The position numbers and the translations under genes are program-made. From Smittium culicis (taxonomy: Eukaryota > Kickxellomycota > Harpellomycetes > Harpellales > Legeriomycetaceae), in assembly GCA_001970855.1 (NCBI GenBank), contig LSSN01001490.1:1-25674 (forward strand): a stretch of 25,674 nt of DNA. The letters run 5' to 3'. Every line of letters starts with the position of its first letter. Position 1 is the first letter of the stretch. This document shows positions 1-9,863 of the stretch, piece after piece. The notes under the pieces were generated by a model, which worked only from the letters and a program-made list of their open reading frames with translations, did not search any database and was not told the origin of the DNA.

Positions 1-470
1 CCACAAATGGCCTTTATCAAAAAACATGGATCGCGGACATCATCGAGGTACCGATGAAGGCACGGATGGCCACCTTGGTGACCAGGAGCGGTCAATGGAC
101 AAGTAAAATCTGCTTTTTAGATTCATATTCACAGATTATAATCAAATAATTCGATCGGAAATGACATAGTACCCGGTAATTAATTCACGGGTGGATGGTG
201 GGCTGGAAAGTCAGGGAAAAGTGAAAATTTATTTCGCTTTAAGCAATATAATCGCTCTTATGCTGACTCTTACAGAAATTGTTAAAATGTTCATGGGCAC
301 TTTCCACGCCGTTCAGAGAATTTTAATCGTGATAATATTGAACATAATTTCAAAGCTATATGCGCTAGTATAATTACCTATAATAATCGGTAAACTACAT
401 AAATCGAAGATCAGCAGATTATTTCCAGCACTGATCAGCTCTGGCGAATTTATTTTACTTTCAATTTTAA
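1..470. other. GC-richer left edge, unidentified
   Basis: The first ~110 bases are clearly richer in G and C than anything else non-coding here, and the composition falls gradually to about base 470. A forward frame is open from base 3 to a stop near 149 and could be the last part of an exon entering from the left, but its translation matches no family I recognise. A reverse frame also stays open to the window edge without a methionine. A 60-codon forward frame at 191-373 begins only with GTG and looks like chance. It may be the edge of a gene or of a transposable element; the window cuts it off. Confidence 0.3.
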
Positions 471-2587
471 ATTAGCATATTTTGTGATAGCTGGGAATCT
501 CTTTTGAGGCGGGTTTATAATTAATATTTTTATTCAGTTTCGAGCTAGCTCAAACGATCGATTTTTTCCACAGCGAGATTACCAAAATATTTATATTTCA
601 GTATATCTATGATTAAACAGCTCTCTTGAGCAATTTTTCAGTGAAAAAGGCGCTATTAATGCGGATAAATGGGGTTGATTGAAATATTATTTATAATTAT
701 TTTATCTATTTATCTTTTGTATAATTTTTATTAGCCATTTTAAACCTTTAAAATATGTTTAGTGAAATATTTCAGACATAAAATAGATAGGAAATTAATT
801 AATTTTACTAATTGGGTCATTTTAAAGCTATGAATAAAATACAAGTTTACATATAGTGAATTTTTTATGGAAAAATTAACTTATAATTAATAACTATGAT
901 TGATTATAAACAGAAATAATTAATTTAATACTATCGTTATGATATTATTGGAAGCTTTTTTATCTTTATTTTTTCATTTAAATTAAGTTTTTGAACTTTT
1001 ATTTCGACATTATGTATTGATAGTAATAGTAAAAAGTATTACCAATAATATATTATTTGAAATATAGTGTATACAATTATTTAAGTAATTATTCATGATT
1101 ATGTGCCATTAAATATAAATGACCTTTTTAATCAAAAAGAAACCATAGGTGAAGTTGTATCCAGTTAAAGGTAAATATTAATTTTTATTGATAGCATTTT
1201 ACTCATTTATTTTTGCTGTATGTTTTTTTTTAACACACAGTGGTCTTTTAATTATATAAAAAATATTTCTCAAAGTACTAATTTATAGATTTTTTCCTAC
1301 AAATAAATTAAACCAAATAAATTATTTTTGCAAACATTTATTAATAATAAAAGAATAATGATATTTTATTTAAAAATAAAACTTTCATAGCGATTAAAAT
1401 GCTATTTATTGAATCTCTATAAATATTTGTATTTTTTCTATTTATGAAATACGATCTTGTTTTTAATCATCACAATTTATTTAGTGAACATAATCTTCCT
1501 TATTTACATTTTACTTCACTTTAATAATTTTCTAATTTAATTTTTCAATCTTCACACTTAATTTTCGATTATTATATGATGTCTTAAATTTATCTGTAAG
1601 CATGTTTTCCATAGCATAAACCTAGTTATCCAATAATTATCCCATGCATACTAAACCCTTTTATCTTTTTTTTTTTCCAAAATTAAAAAAAATCGTTTTA
1701 GTTTCTAAGTTGATTTGGTATTTATTTTTATTATTGTTTTATTTATACTATAATTCTTATAATTTTTCATTAATCGGAGTGAAAGTAAATATTATTAAGC
1801 TCTGAAAGATATAGCCATCAGTTAATTTTAATGATTATTTTTTTTTTACACTGTAAAATTTTGATATGATTTTGCACCGCAATCTACCATTATATGAAAC
1901 AAATAGCTGACCTATACTAACTTATTTTATTATGAAATAGTATATTTTCAAATACATGGCTATATTGGTTGTAAGTTATAGCATTTTTATTTAAATCTTT
2001 TATATGTAATCTATTTTCATCATTTGATATGAAAAATTTCAAATCTTATAATAAAAAAAAACTCTATAAATTTTGTTGGTTATATTTTTTTTCATTATTT
2101 TTTATAGGCGAAAATTTTTTTTTAGATATAATTCTCAATTAATGTAAAATTTAATACATATTTCGCCTAATACCTATTAAAGATAACAATTTCCCCACAT
2201 TTAACCATTAAATATTGGTAAATTAAATTTATTTTAATGACTTATCGCATATATGATACTAGAAATGCTTTCAAAAATCATAAATAAAAATTTAATCTTC
2301 CTTTAACCGACTTGTTCGATTACTCAAATATAAAAATTGTAATCTGTGGTCTATGAGAGGTAATAAGTTCGTTTTTTAACACTCTCGCTCTATTTATCGT
2401 AACTTAACATGAATGTATTACATACTTCAAATTAATGTAGAATATTCGCTGAAATAAAAAATATACATATTCGGTGCGAATTATACGTAGGCATAGGCTA
2501 TATCCCATATATTATGAAAACAATTATAACTACAACATTATAAATATAATGTATTCAATAAGGAAGGATGAAGTTGATAATACTCTG
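471..2587. other. AT-rich intergenic DNA, no gene seen
   Basis: About 2.1 kb of very AT-rich sequence with many short A and T runs. Stops are dense in all frames. I see no coding-like stretch, tRNA or tandem array. A 10-bp palindrome (GAGCTAGCTC) lies at 542-551 without any context giving it meaning. Confidence 0.7.
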
Positions 2588-2591
2588 TTAA

Positions 2592-2781
2592 CCCTTTCCC
2601 GCCAAACAATCTTATAAAAAGTTTTTTTATGATTCGTTCATGGTTTAAAAGCAAGTTTATTATTTGCTGTTATTTTAAATATACCAATAATACTTCTTAA
2701 GTGTTAAGATTTATGCTATTTTAACTTAACGCTGGTGGCTATATTTGGTGGGTCAAAAATACCCTACCGACCGTGATAGGG
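2592..2781 (-). mobile_element. piggyBac-like MITE, copy A
   Basis: A 190-bp non-coding element flanked by TTAA on both sides (2588-2591 and 2782-2785). The left end reads CCCTTTCCCGCC; the right end reads, on the other strand, CCCTATCACGG, so the ends are short imperfect inverted repeats. The interior matches copies B-E in order: the AAATTTATTATTTG-like motif, then the ACCAATAAT segment, then the GGTCAAAAAT motif. I call the orientation minus relative to copy C. A TTAA duplication with CCC-starting ends is the known signature of piggyBac-superfamily elements; at this size with no ORF it must be non-autonomous. Confidence 0.8.
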
Positions 2782-2785
2782 TTAA

Positions 2786-3158
2786 ACTGGCTTTAGTGAT
2801 TTATTTTCAATTCGCCAGTTCAAATTCAAACAATGTTTTAATTAACATTATTGGTTTGTACATTTCAAGAGAATTAATAGGCGTTTAATTACCTAGCATT
2901 TTTTTTTTTGATGCTCAAGTCTTTATTTCCGATTTACCTATTGGTGTAATTAGTTTTATTTTTTATCGTTTTTTAAGCTGGTTATGTATATATATATTTG
3001 GGATAGTATATAATCTAAATACTCATATTCGATGTAACGTTTCAATCCTTAATTCGTAACACGTCCAATTTAAACTTTGTAATCATTTTAAAGTTGTATA
3101 GATTAACTAACATATTTTTATATTAGACTTTATATTTTGGCTATTTTCTCTTATTGTT
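2786..3158. other. AT-rich 5' flank of the ICE2-like gene
   Basis: AT-rich spacer between MITE copy A and the proposed ATG at 3159. It should hold the promoter, but no convincing TATA box or initiator can be singled out in such AT-rich sequence; a TATATATATATT stretch lies near 2988-2999. Confidence 0.4.
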
Positions 3159-6042
3159 ATGGATCAAATCACGAGTAATATATCAGAAAAAGATACAAGT
3201 AAAGAATTTAAGTAGGTAAAAATGTTCAAATTTCCATTTATTAAGATTATAATCATTCTCCCCTTTACTAAAGATGCATTATTTATTAACTCGTATTTCT
3301 TAGAGGTGAAAAAGAATGCTCATTTTTTTGTGCTGAATCTTTTTTTCAATACTCTATTTTGTCGAATAGTTCAACGAAAAAGTCCGTGTTAAGATCTGAG
3401 CTTAATTTCGATAAGAATTATAATGACCTATTACTGAATAAAGGAAAAATAAAAAGTAGAGTAAATTCAAACGATCAAATAAAAGAAAAGCGAAAATTAG
3501 TCGAAATTTCTAATGATATTCAAAAATCTAAACCTATTCAATATGATGATTTAAAAAGCAAAAAGTTAGCTAATAAACAAGATAATCTCGAACATGTTCG
3601 ATTTTCAAATAATTCTGATAAAGCTGAAAACGAAAAGCTTAATATTCCTAAAGTTAAAATTCAAGAGTTTAAAGGAAATCTAAAACCTAGCACGTCTTTT
3701 GATTTGCAACTAGTATCTAACGATCCAGATAAAATGTCATCTAGGGCATCTATGATAGCCGAAGCATCTAAAGAGAAAAATTCCAGCAGTAAAGTTTTAA
3801 ATTCTAAACCTATAAAAACTGATATGCTTCATTCATTATTAAAAATAATTTCAAAAAATGACACTATTAGCAATTCTCAAATTAACATTAATACTGAAAA
3901 CGAGAAATTATTTAATTATGATTCAGGAGTTTCTTCCACATTAAAAGTCACCGATAAAGATTTCATTCAATCTAATACCAATTTTAATTTTGATAAAACC
4001 TCTGATCATTATAGTGATCAAGATGAAGATTCATTGGATGCTAGAACTAATGATAATAAAAATAAAAAAATAGAAAAAAATTCTATTCAAGCAGATTTAC
4101 TAGTAGCAATGCAATCTGCTTTACCTGATTTATCACACACTATAGGTACTGATTTCAAAAAGAGTAATGATAATATTTCAACACCCGATTTCCAATTTCC
4201 ACTTCCACTATTTATGCTTCACAATAGTAATCAAAGTAACATTGAGCCAAGCAAAAGATTCTCAAAAAATAAATTTTTTTCAATTCTTTCCAAATTCCAA
4301 ACCTCAATTTTAAGCCAAAAGGATCACTATGATTTTTTTAGACTTCACAGAATGGTACCTATTTTATTTTCAGAAATAATTTTTGAATTATTTTTTTATT
4401 TTCACAATAGTACTTAAACGTATGTAATATTTATAAAAAATACATTTAGATCAATAGCCATGAGTCCAAACTTAGCAGTCCACAGTCCTCTTATTATACT
4501 TCACTCAAGCTAAAAATTAACACTGAACAGTCAGAATTTCATTCATGTTTACTGGAGTATGGAAAAACTAACTACTACAAAAGTTCAAAATCAAAAATCA
4601 AAAAATCTGCAATAAAAACTGCATTGAAATGGTTAAAAAAACATTCCGAGTTTTCTCTTAATTATTATCCTCGTTGCTTTTCTCAATTGTCTAGCAGTAC
4701 TATTTCAAGTGTTTCAAGCGATCCATTGTATAATTTGACTTATATTATGACATGCAAAAGACTCGGATTTTGTAATGAAATCGTAATCAAAAACATCAAA
4801 AATAAATCTTCAATAACTAACAGTATCAACAAACTTTCTAAGAAATCTATTATGGAGCCCGATTACATATCTAGAGATGGTCTTGCAGAAAGCCAAGCTA
4901 TACTAAACAATGCTGATATTGTAATTTCTGAGGATGCCCTATCTTCATTATTTACAACCAATCAATCCAACGAATTTGATTTGTTTATTCCTATTATTTC
5001 TAAAAAATTCAATCAAACTGTGTCTAATTCTCACGAATATACCAAAACCATCATTTTTATTGATGACCCTTTAGAATTTAAAAATTTGACAAAATCTGAG
5101 AGCTATTTAAACTACCGTATTTTAGAGCATCTGTCAAGTGAGCTCCTATTAGACAAAAATAAAAAGCATTTCTTCAGCGTTGGAAATGAGGGTGATAAAG
5201 ATACACTAGTCAATTCTTCAGCAGATAATTTTAATTATACTTTGTGGCAATTTGGAGAATTGAGAATTCTAATTAGATTTAGAGTTCATGGGTTTATAAC
5301 TGAAATTAACAGTTCTGGAAAGAAATTAGAGACCACGATGACTTTTTTACCCGTAATTGAGCCATATATTGATCTGTCTCCAATAAATTTTCCTGAGATT
5401 GATAGGCTGAAAGGATATTTAAAAGCTTATATAAGAGGCCAGTCAAAGCTTGCGGTATGTCATTTCAATACAGATCCAAATCACCATTTTAATTTAAACC
5501 ACGTTGGAGTATGTACAGCGGAGGATTTATTATCCAACATTAGTAGTAATGAATTAGCTTCTACCCAAGAAGATATAAGCCTACAGAGCCTTGAACCCTT
5601 AGCTAAAAGCGACGTGAATTTAGAAATACAACAAAACGAGAAACCTCAACTACAGAGTTTAAAAATGAATTACCCGTTTTCCAACTTTAAAACGCTGTAC
5701 AAACTCTTGAAATTTATAAAAAGCAGTATTGATAATAGAGGCCTCTCAAGTAATATTAATGCTAGTCAAAATCATCAGTTTATTTTTAAGCGCTGCAGAT
5801 CTGATTTTACAGTCAATATATACTCGACATTGCCTGTTGAACAACCGCAAATTGCTCATTCTACAACTTCATTTGGCGAAAATGAATGTGAAACATTGAA
5901 CATTGCCGATCTGATTTCAATCGAACCAGCACTAGATACTTGCTATGAAAATTTGGAGTATGACTTTAAATATTCACCAATTGTATGGCCAAAGTCCATA
6001 AACCGTGTTCCATTTACTTTCCCTACTGCTGAAGATCTTTAG
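3159..6042 (+). CDS. ICE2/NARG2-like little elongation complex subunit 2 homologue (3 exons)
   Basis: Proposed exons 3159-3211, 3304-4354 and 4450-6042 join in frame to 898 residues; the open frames at 3359 and 4624 begin only with TTG, so they are internal. In animals ICE2 belongs to the little elongation complex, which supports RNA polymerase II transcription of snRNA genes in the nucleus. By eye, blocks align in order with human ICE2: an FFxxESFFxYS motif (~24-34), a disordered Ser/Asn/Lys-rich region (~40-330), RFSKNKFFSIL (~336), LKWLKKHSEF (~427), ISEDALSSLF (~527), then the NARG2_C domain (~629-898) with YTLWQFGELRILIR near its start and RVPFTFP at its end. Exon 1 and the first junction are well supported; the second junction uses a weak GTACCT donor. 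Human ICE2 is about 980 residues, so length fits. Budding and fission yeast are not known for this gene. Transcribed toward the convergent kinase gene. Confidence 0.75.
3212..3303 (+). other. Intron 1 of the ICE2-like gene
   Basis: 92 bp, GTAGGT donor, TTCTTAG acceptor and a TATTAAC branch-site-like motif about 15 bases before the acceptor. Splicing after TTT AA and onto A GGT GAA keeps the frame. The nearby GTAAAA donor at 3216 would leave an in-frame TAG, so it is rejected. Confidence 0.7.
4355..4449 (+). other. Intron 2 of the ICE2-like gene (weak donor)
   Basis: 95 bp, GTACCT donor and ACATTTAG acceptor, phase 0 on both sides. The segment is T-rich and contains the TAA (4415-4417) that would otherwise end the frame; the downstream frame has a TAG at 4447-4449 overlapping the acceptor. 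The better-looking GTATGT donor at 4420 would make a 30-bp intron and retain the TAA, so it was not chosen. Confidence 0.5.
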
Positions 6043-6592
6043 GATATCAAAACACGTGAGAGTTATGATATTAATAAAATACTGACTCTTATTTTAGACT
6101 TCTTCTTCTCGCCCCACTTTTTATACATATGGGTGAATCTTCATGAAGGAATCTTTTTATAAGGCTAAGTGTTACATTGTATAAAATCTCATAAATAAAT
6201 AGTGGTTAGTTTAAAACATCACTACTTTTTTTTTTTTAGCAAATAAGAATTCCAAAATATGATAATTAATAGGAAAACTGTATTTCTTTTTTGACTTATC
6301 CAATGATTTTATTTTTATTGAATATTCGGGCCAGTAATATAATACTATGACGAAGTGCTATCTCTATTCAAAGCCTCCCAAATTTAAATCTAATGAAATT
6401 AATTTTCTTTTTACCAGTTTGAGCTAAAAAAAATTTGGGTAAAAGTCAAGTTAAGCTCACGAAAAAAACAAATTTTTAATGTAAAATTTCAGCATTAATT
6501 TTATTTACACTAGCTTTCTTAATTGTCAAAATACATATAGTAAAAAATTATTTTAAAAAGAAAGCGACGAATGAATTGGTTAGTTATTTAAT
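6043..6592. other. Convergent 3' spacer
   Basis: 550 bp between two stop codons facing each other. It should hold both 3' untranslated regions. AATAAA-like words occur on both strands, for example AAATAAAT near 6190 on the plus strand and AAATAAAAT near 6500 read on the minus strand. No gene or repeat seen. Confidence 0.5.
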
Positions 6593-9112
6593 TCAAGTGA
6601 CTGCTTCTAGTATTTTTGATGTGTAGTTTATTCTACTGATTAACTCACCGTGGTTAAAAGTATTTTCTCTGAAAACATCACTGGAGCTATCACGAATGTC
6701 GAAAGTTACACAAGATACAGATTTATCTGTGAATGTAATTTTATTGTCATCGAACAGTAAAAGTTGAGTACCATCTTTGAAGCAAACTTGGATAGTGCCA
6801 TTACTAATTCTGTACATACTAACGTTTGTTGCGGACAAATACTTTGTTACAAATACGTAAGGAGAAACAGAGTCAACATTAGTAGTTTTAATATATCGTT
6901 GAGCATGTTTAGTTAATGGCTGTTCTTTTACAGCCACTTTAAATTGTGAATATAAAGCAACCTTCTGCTCAAGCCCCTTAATTTGATCCATTTGAGGAAG
7001 TTGTTTTATCTCAACACGCGATTTATTAGCAATAACCATTAAGGGGTTTTGGCTATCTTTTAAGCAAAGCAAACTAGTTTTATCTCTAAATGAAACACCA
7101 AAAGTACCATTGCTAAGTTCATACCCAAGTCCATATTTAGGAACCCTAACAAAGCGAGTTAAATGTATAGGGATTATAATATTGATGTCAGAATTGTTGT
7201 TTGTACGGCTTTCAATTACTTTCTTGTTGTTTGCAGTAGTCTCTTTCAAATAAAAATTAAATCTGTGTGATAACACTTCAAGCTTTGCTTGCCAGACTCT
7301 AAACAGCGAATTAATATCAACTTTCTTCTTTTCTGGAGATTTTTCAGCGTTTTCTTCATAATCGTTTTTAGTGTTTTTTTCAGAGTCTGAAGGACTTTGA
7401 ATTTGTTCAGTAACAGCATCGCCTTCACCATTTTCATTTTTACGCTCGGGAGGTATATTTTGAACCAAGTTATTTTTATAAGTTTCTGTAGCAGCACTTG
7501 ATAATGGAATTTGATCAGCGTAGCGATTTGTGCTATTAGATATTTTTGTGTAATTTCTGGCAAGAGAATCCACATTATATTTTTGTTCGACTGATTTATG
7601 AAAATCATTATTATTTTTTTGCTCCAATATATTTGTGCCATTTTTTTTGGCACTAGAAGCACTATCCTTATTAGTTTCTCCGAATTGATCAAAAGTATCA
7701 TTGTTGTTTAGCCTATTTGAATAGGAACTACGATTATACTCGGCTTTACTTTCAATAGTTGTAGTATGAGCATATGCATAGCTTTTTAATGGATAAGAGG
7801 CATCGTCAGGCAAATCATCACGGCTTGAGTTTTTTAATTTACTCAGTTTAATTACAGGTTTTTTAGGGTAGCTTGATTCGTTTCTAATCATATTGCTTGT
7901 GTTTGATCTATTATCAGACTTAGTAGATGATTCAAAAGGTTTATCAGAGCCACGATGAGTATTTGATTGATTGGCTGTAGATAAATCAAGCTTTCGAGGG
8001 TCTCCATTTACATCTGAATATCTATTTGAATTGATCTCACAATTTTTAGAAACTGTAGGTATTTTCATTTTGTTATTAGTATTATGGATATCAGAATCCT
8101 CGTATATTTCAGAGCTAGGGTAATCGATTTGTTGATTTAATTTACTTTCAATGAATTTATTCCATTTAGTGGGATCAACGGGTGACGAAAATATCGACTC
8201 AGGCATAGTTTCTGGAGTTGAGGCAACATGATTATTAACCCAAGGGTGAAATTTGATCTGATTAGTTTTGATTCTTTTTTCCTCAGGTCTCTGGCAAAGC
8301 TGTAGTATTAAATCTTTAGCGTCGTCAGATATATTCAGCTCATGTGGAAATTCAATCTTTCCTTGGCATATTTCTTTGTAGTAATGCTCAGGTTTGGCAG
8401 GTTTTTGTTTTGGGGCAAATGGAGTTTTTCCAACTAGCATTACATACAAATAAACACCAAGAGCCCAAACATCTACACCAAAGCTATGGCCTTTTTTAGC
8501 TCTTAAAACTACTTCTGGGGAAAGGTAGTTTAGAGTACCAAGAAATGAGGTTTTCCTATCAGCTCTACTCTCTAGTAAAGCTGAAAGGCCAAAATCGCCA
8601 ATTTTTACCTGGTTTTTTTTGTTTAATAAAATATTTGCTAGTTTAATGTCCCTATGAATAATTCGTCTTCTATGAAGCTCAACAATCCCTTCAACTGCTT
8701 GGGTAAAAAAATATCTAGCTTCAAATTCAGTGAGTCTTTTACGCTGTCTAATGAGCGTTTCCATAGTGTATTTGCTACATAGCTCCATGATAATATAAAT
8801 TTTGGTCTGATCTTGAAAAACCTTATGACCATATGCTATCCTTTGATGTCGTGGTAAGCTTTGAACAATGCTAACTTCGAATTGAATTCGTTCTTTAATT
8901 TTTGGAGTGGTGATGCTTGATTTTTCTAAAACTTTACATGCCCACTCATCAGTTTTAGTGATCAAATCAACTACTCTATAACATTTTCCAAAAGAACCAA
9001 CTCCCAAAACTTCAATAATTTCATATAAATTGTTCGGATTTGAGGGATCGGAAATGATTTTTGAAATCTTTACTCCATCGGGATGGGTAAAAATTTCATT
9101 TTTGTTGCTCAT
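6593..9112 (-). CDS. Polo-like serine/threonine kinase, divergent (Plk/Cdc5/Plo1 family)
   Basis: 839 residues from the ATG at 9112; the frame extends upstream to a GTG at 9121 but ATG is the credible start. Polo kinases phosphorylate mitotic substrates at spindle poles, kinetochores and the division site. Kinase domain ~30-291: GVGSFG loop (37-42), Lys60, HRDIKLAN (153-160), DFG (173-175), Thr188 at the activation position of human Thr210, then GTLNY and SPE where most family members have GTPNY and APE. KKGHSF-VDVW (206-216) is typical of polo kinases. A Ser/Asn-rich linker (~300-610) makes it longer than yeast Cdc5 (705). Polo box 1 ~649-735 (KYGLGYEL), polo box 2 ~751-835 (SNGTIQVCFKDGTQL). 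By my remembered alignment, PLK1 Trp414 is Phe654, and the pincer His538 and Lys540 are Gly781 and Gln783. Possibly a second, specialised polo kinase rather than the sole mitotic one. Confidence 0.9.
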   Translation of the reverse strand: MSNKNEIFTHPDGVKISKIISDPSNPNNLYEIIEVLGVGSFGKCYRVVDLITKTDEWACKVLEKSSITTPKIKERIQFEVSIVQSLPRHQRIAYGHKVFQDQTKIYIIMELCSKYTMETLIRQRKRLTEFEARYFFTQAVEGIVELHRRRIIHRDIKLANILLNKKNQVKIGDFGLSALLESRADRKTSFLGTLNYLSPEVVLRAKKGHSFGVDVWALGVYLYVMLVGKTPFAPKQKPAKPEHYYKEICQGKIEFPHELNISDDAKDLILQLCQRPEEKRIKTNQIKFHPWVNNHVASTPETMPESIFSSPVDPTKWNKFIESKLNQQIDYPSSEIYEDSDIHNTNNKMKIPTVSKNCEINSNRYSDVNGDPRKLDLSTANQSNTHRGSDKPFESSTKSDNRSNTSNMIRNESSYPKKPVIKLSKLKNSSRDDLPDDASYPLKSYAYAHTTTIESKAEYNRSSYSNRLNNNDTFDQFGETNKDSASSAKKNGTNILEQKNNNDFHKSVEQKYNVDSLARNYTKISNSTNRYADQIPLSSAATETYKNNLVQNIPPERKNENGEGDAVTEQIQSPSDSEKNTKNDYEENAEKSPEKKKVDINSLFRVWQAKLEVLSHRFNFYLKETTANNKKVIESRTNNNSDINIIIPIHLTRFVRVPKYGLGYELSNGTFGVSFRDKTSLLCLKDSQNPLMVIANKSRVEIKQLPQMDQIKGLEQKVALYSQFKVAVKEQPLTKHAQRYIKTTNVDSVSPYVFVTKYLSATNVSMYRISNGTIQVCFKDGTQLLLFDDNKITFTDKSVSCVTFDIRDSSSDVFRENTFNHGELISRINYTSKILEAVT

Positions 9113-9141
9113 TATTTCCACCGAAAGAATATGTATATTAT

Positions 9142-9198
9142 CTAAATTCGAAAGATAAAGAAAGCATAAGCGAGTGTAAAATCAATAAATTTTCTCAC
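9142..9198 (-). other. Possible 5' UTR intron of the polo-like kinase
   Basis: On the minus strand a GTGAGA donor at 9198 and an ATTTAG acceptor ending at 9142 enclose 57 bp just before the kinase ATG. Joining the flanks keeps a frame open upstream but reveals no earlier methionine before a stop, so if spliced it would lie in the 5' untranslated region. No direct support beyond the splice motifs. Confidence 0.3.
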
Positions 9199-9563
9199 CT
9201 TTGGGAGTGTTGCTATAAATCGAAGATAGAGAAAGAGGTGGAGTATATAGATAAATATATAACAATTAGTTGATAATACGGCTATGTGAAAAGTGATATG
9301 ATGATATATTGTTGTTAAAATCGACTAATACGGGGAAAATGGAAAGGAAAGAAACAGTATGCTAATGGATGAAAATTTAAAACACTTAATGGATACAAGG
9401 AAAAAGTAAAACAAAGGGAATACGACTTGATATTAAAGTGAAATGTATGCTTTTGCCGAATTTTGGTGAATGCTGCTATTTTAAAAGTTGTGAGTAGTCC
9501 TTCACATCCATTTTATAGGTTGTTTACTATTTATTTTTGCAACACTATTTATTTCGGCTAAAC

Positions 9564-9863
9564 TCACCAATGGTCAATGGTTATAATTCCATTTATATTG
9601 CTGACTGTGATTTTTGTGTTTTGATAGCACTCTAAATAAGACCCTATTACTACTGAATAAACAAGAGCAGCCAATTGACTCGCAACAAAAATCGTAACTA
9701 AATAAGTGTACGATAATATGATGCGTATTTTTTGTATATGGGAGATTATTCCGAGGTGCGGAACTACTACTTTTAAAACTTCCCTACTTATAAGCGTCAC
9801 TGTTACTATTAAATATAAAAAGAATATATCATCGAATGAATTATATGACACAACCAATAACAT
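9564..9863 (-). CDS. Doubtful small membrane protein ORF
   Basis: A 99-codon frame with a real ATG at 9863 and stop at 9564. The translation has two or three hydrophobic stretches (residues ~10-28, ~47-75), as in a small multi-span membrane protein, but I recognise no family. The end of the frame coincides with a strong GTGAGT donor (intron start 9567). A possible acceptor about 105 bases further on (TAGCAG) would replace the last residues with about 13 others before a stop, so this could be an exon of a spliced gene. Against it: AT-rich surroundings where hydrophobic frames arise by chance, and no conserved motif. It lies on the same strand as the polo kinase, 450 bp upstream of it. Confidence 0.3.
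   Translation of the reverse strand: MLLVVSYNSFDDIFFLYLIVTVTLISREVLKVVVPHLGIISHIQKIRIILSYTYLVTIFVASQLAALVYSVVIGSYLECYQNTKITVSNINGIITIDHW

Noticed and set aside
191..373. 60-codon plus-strand open frame
   Set aside because: Starts with GTG, not ATG; hydrophobic AT-rich composition typical of chance frames; no motif or splice context.
2790..2825. CTGGC...GCCAG short inverted repeat near 2787-2820
   Set aside because: Only a 5-bp stem with a long loop; no tRNA or snRNA features around it.
3359..4417. Reading 3359-4417 and 4624-6042 as two separate genes
   Set aside because: Both frames start with TTG; phase-compatible splice junctions link them to an ATG exon and the combined protein matches ICE2 blocks in order.
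7246..7701. Minus-strand frame overlapping the polo kinase
   Set aside because: It lies in another frame within the kinase linker and has the Lys/Ile/Leu-rich composition of a frame-shifted shadow.
9112..9121. GTG at 9121 as start of the polo kinase
   Set aside because: A normal ATG lies three codons downstream and nuclear genes rarely start with GTG.
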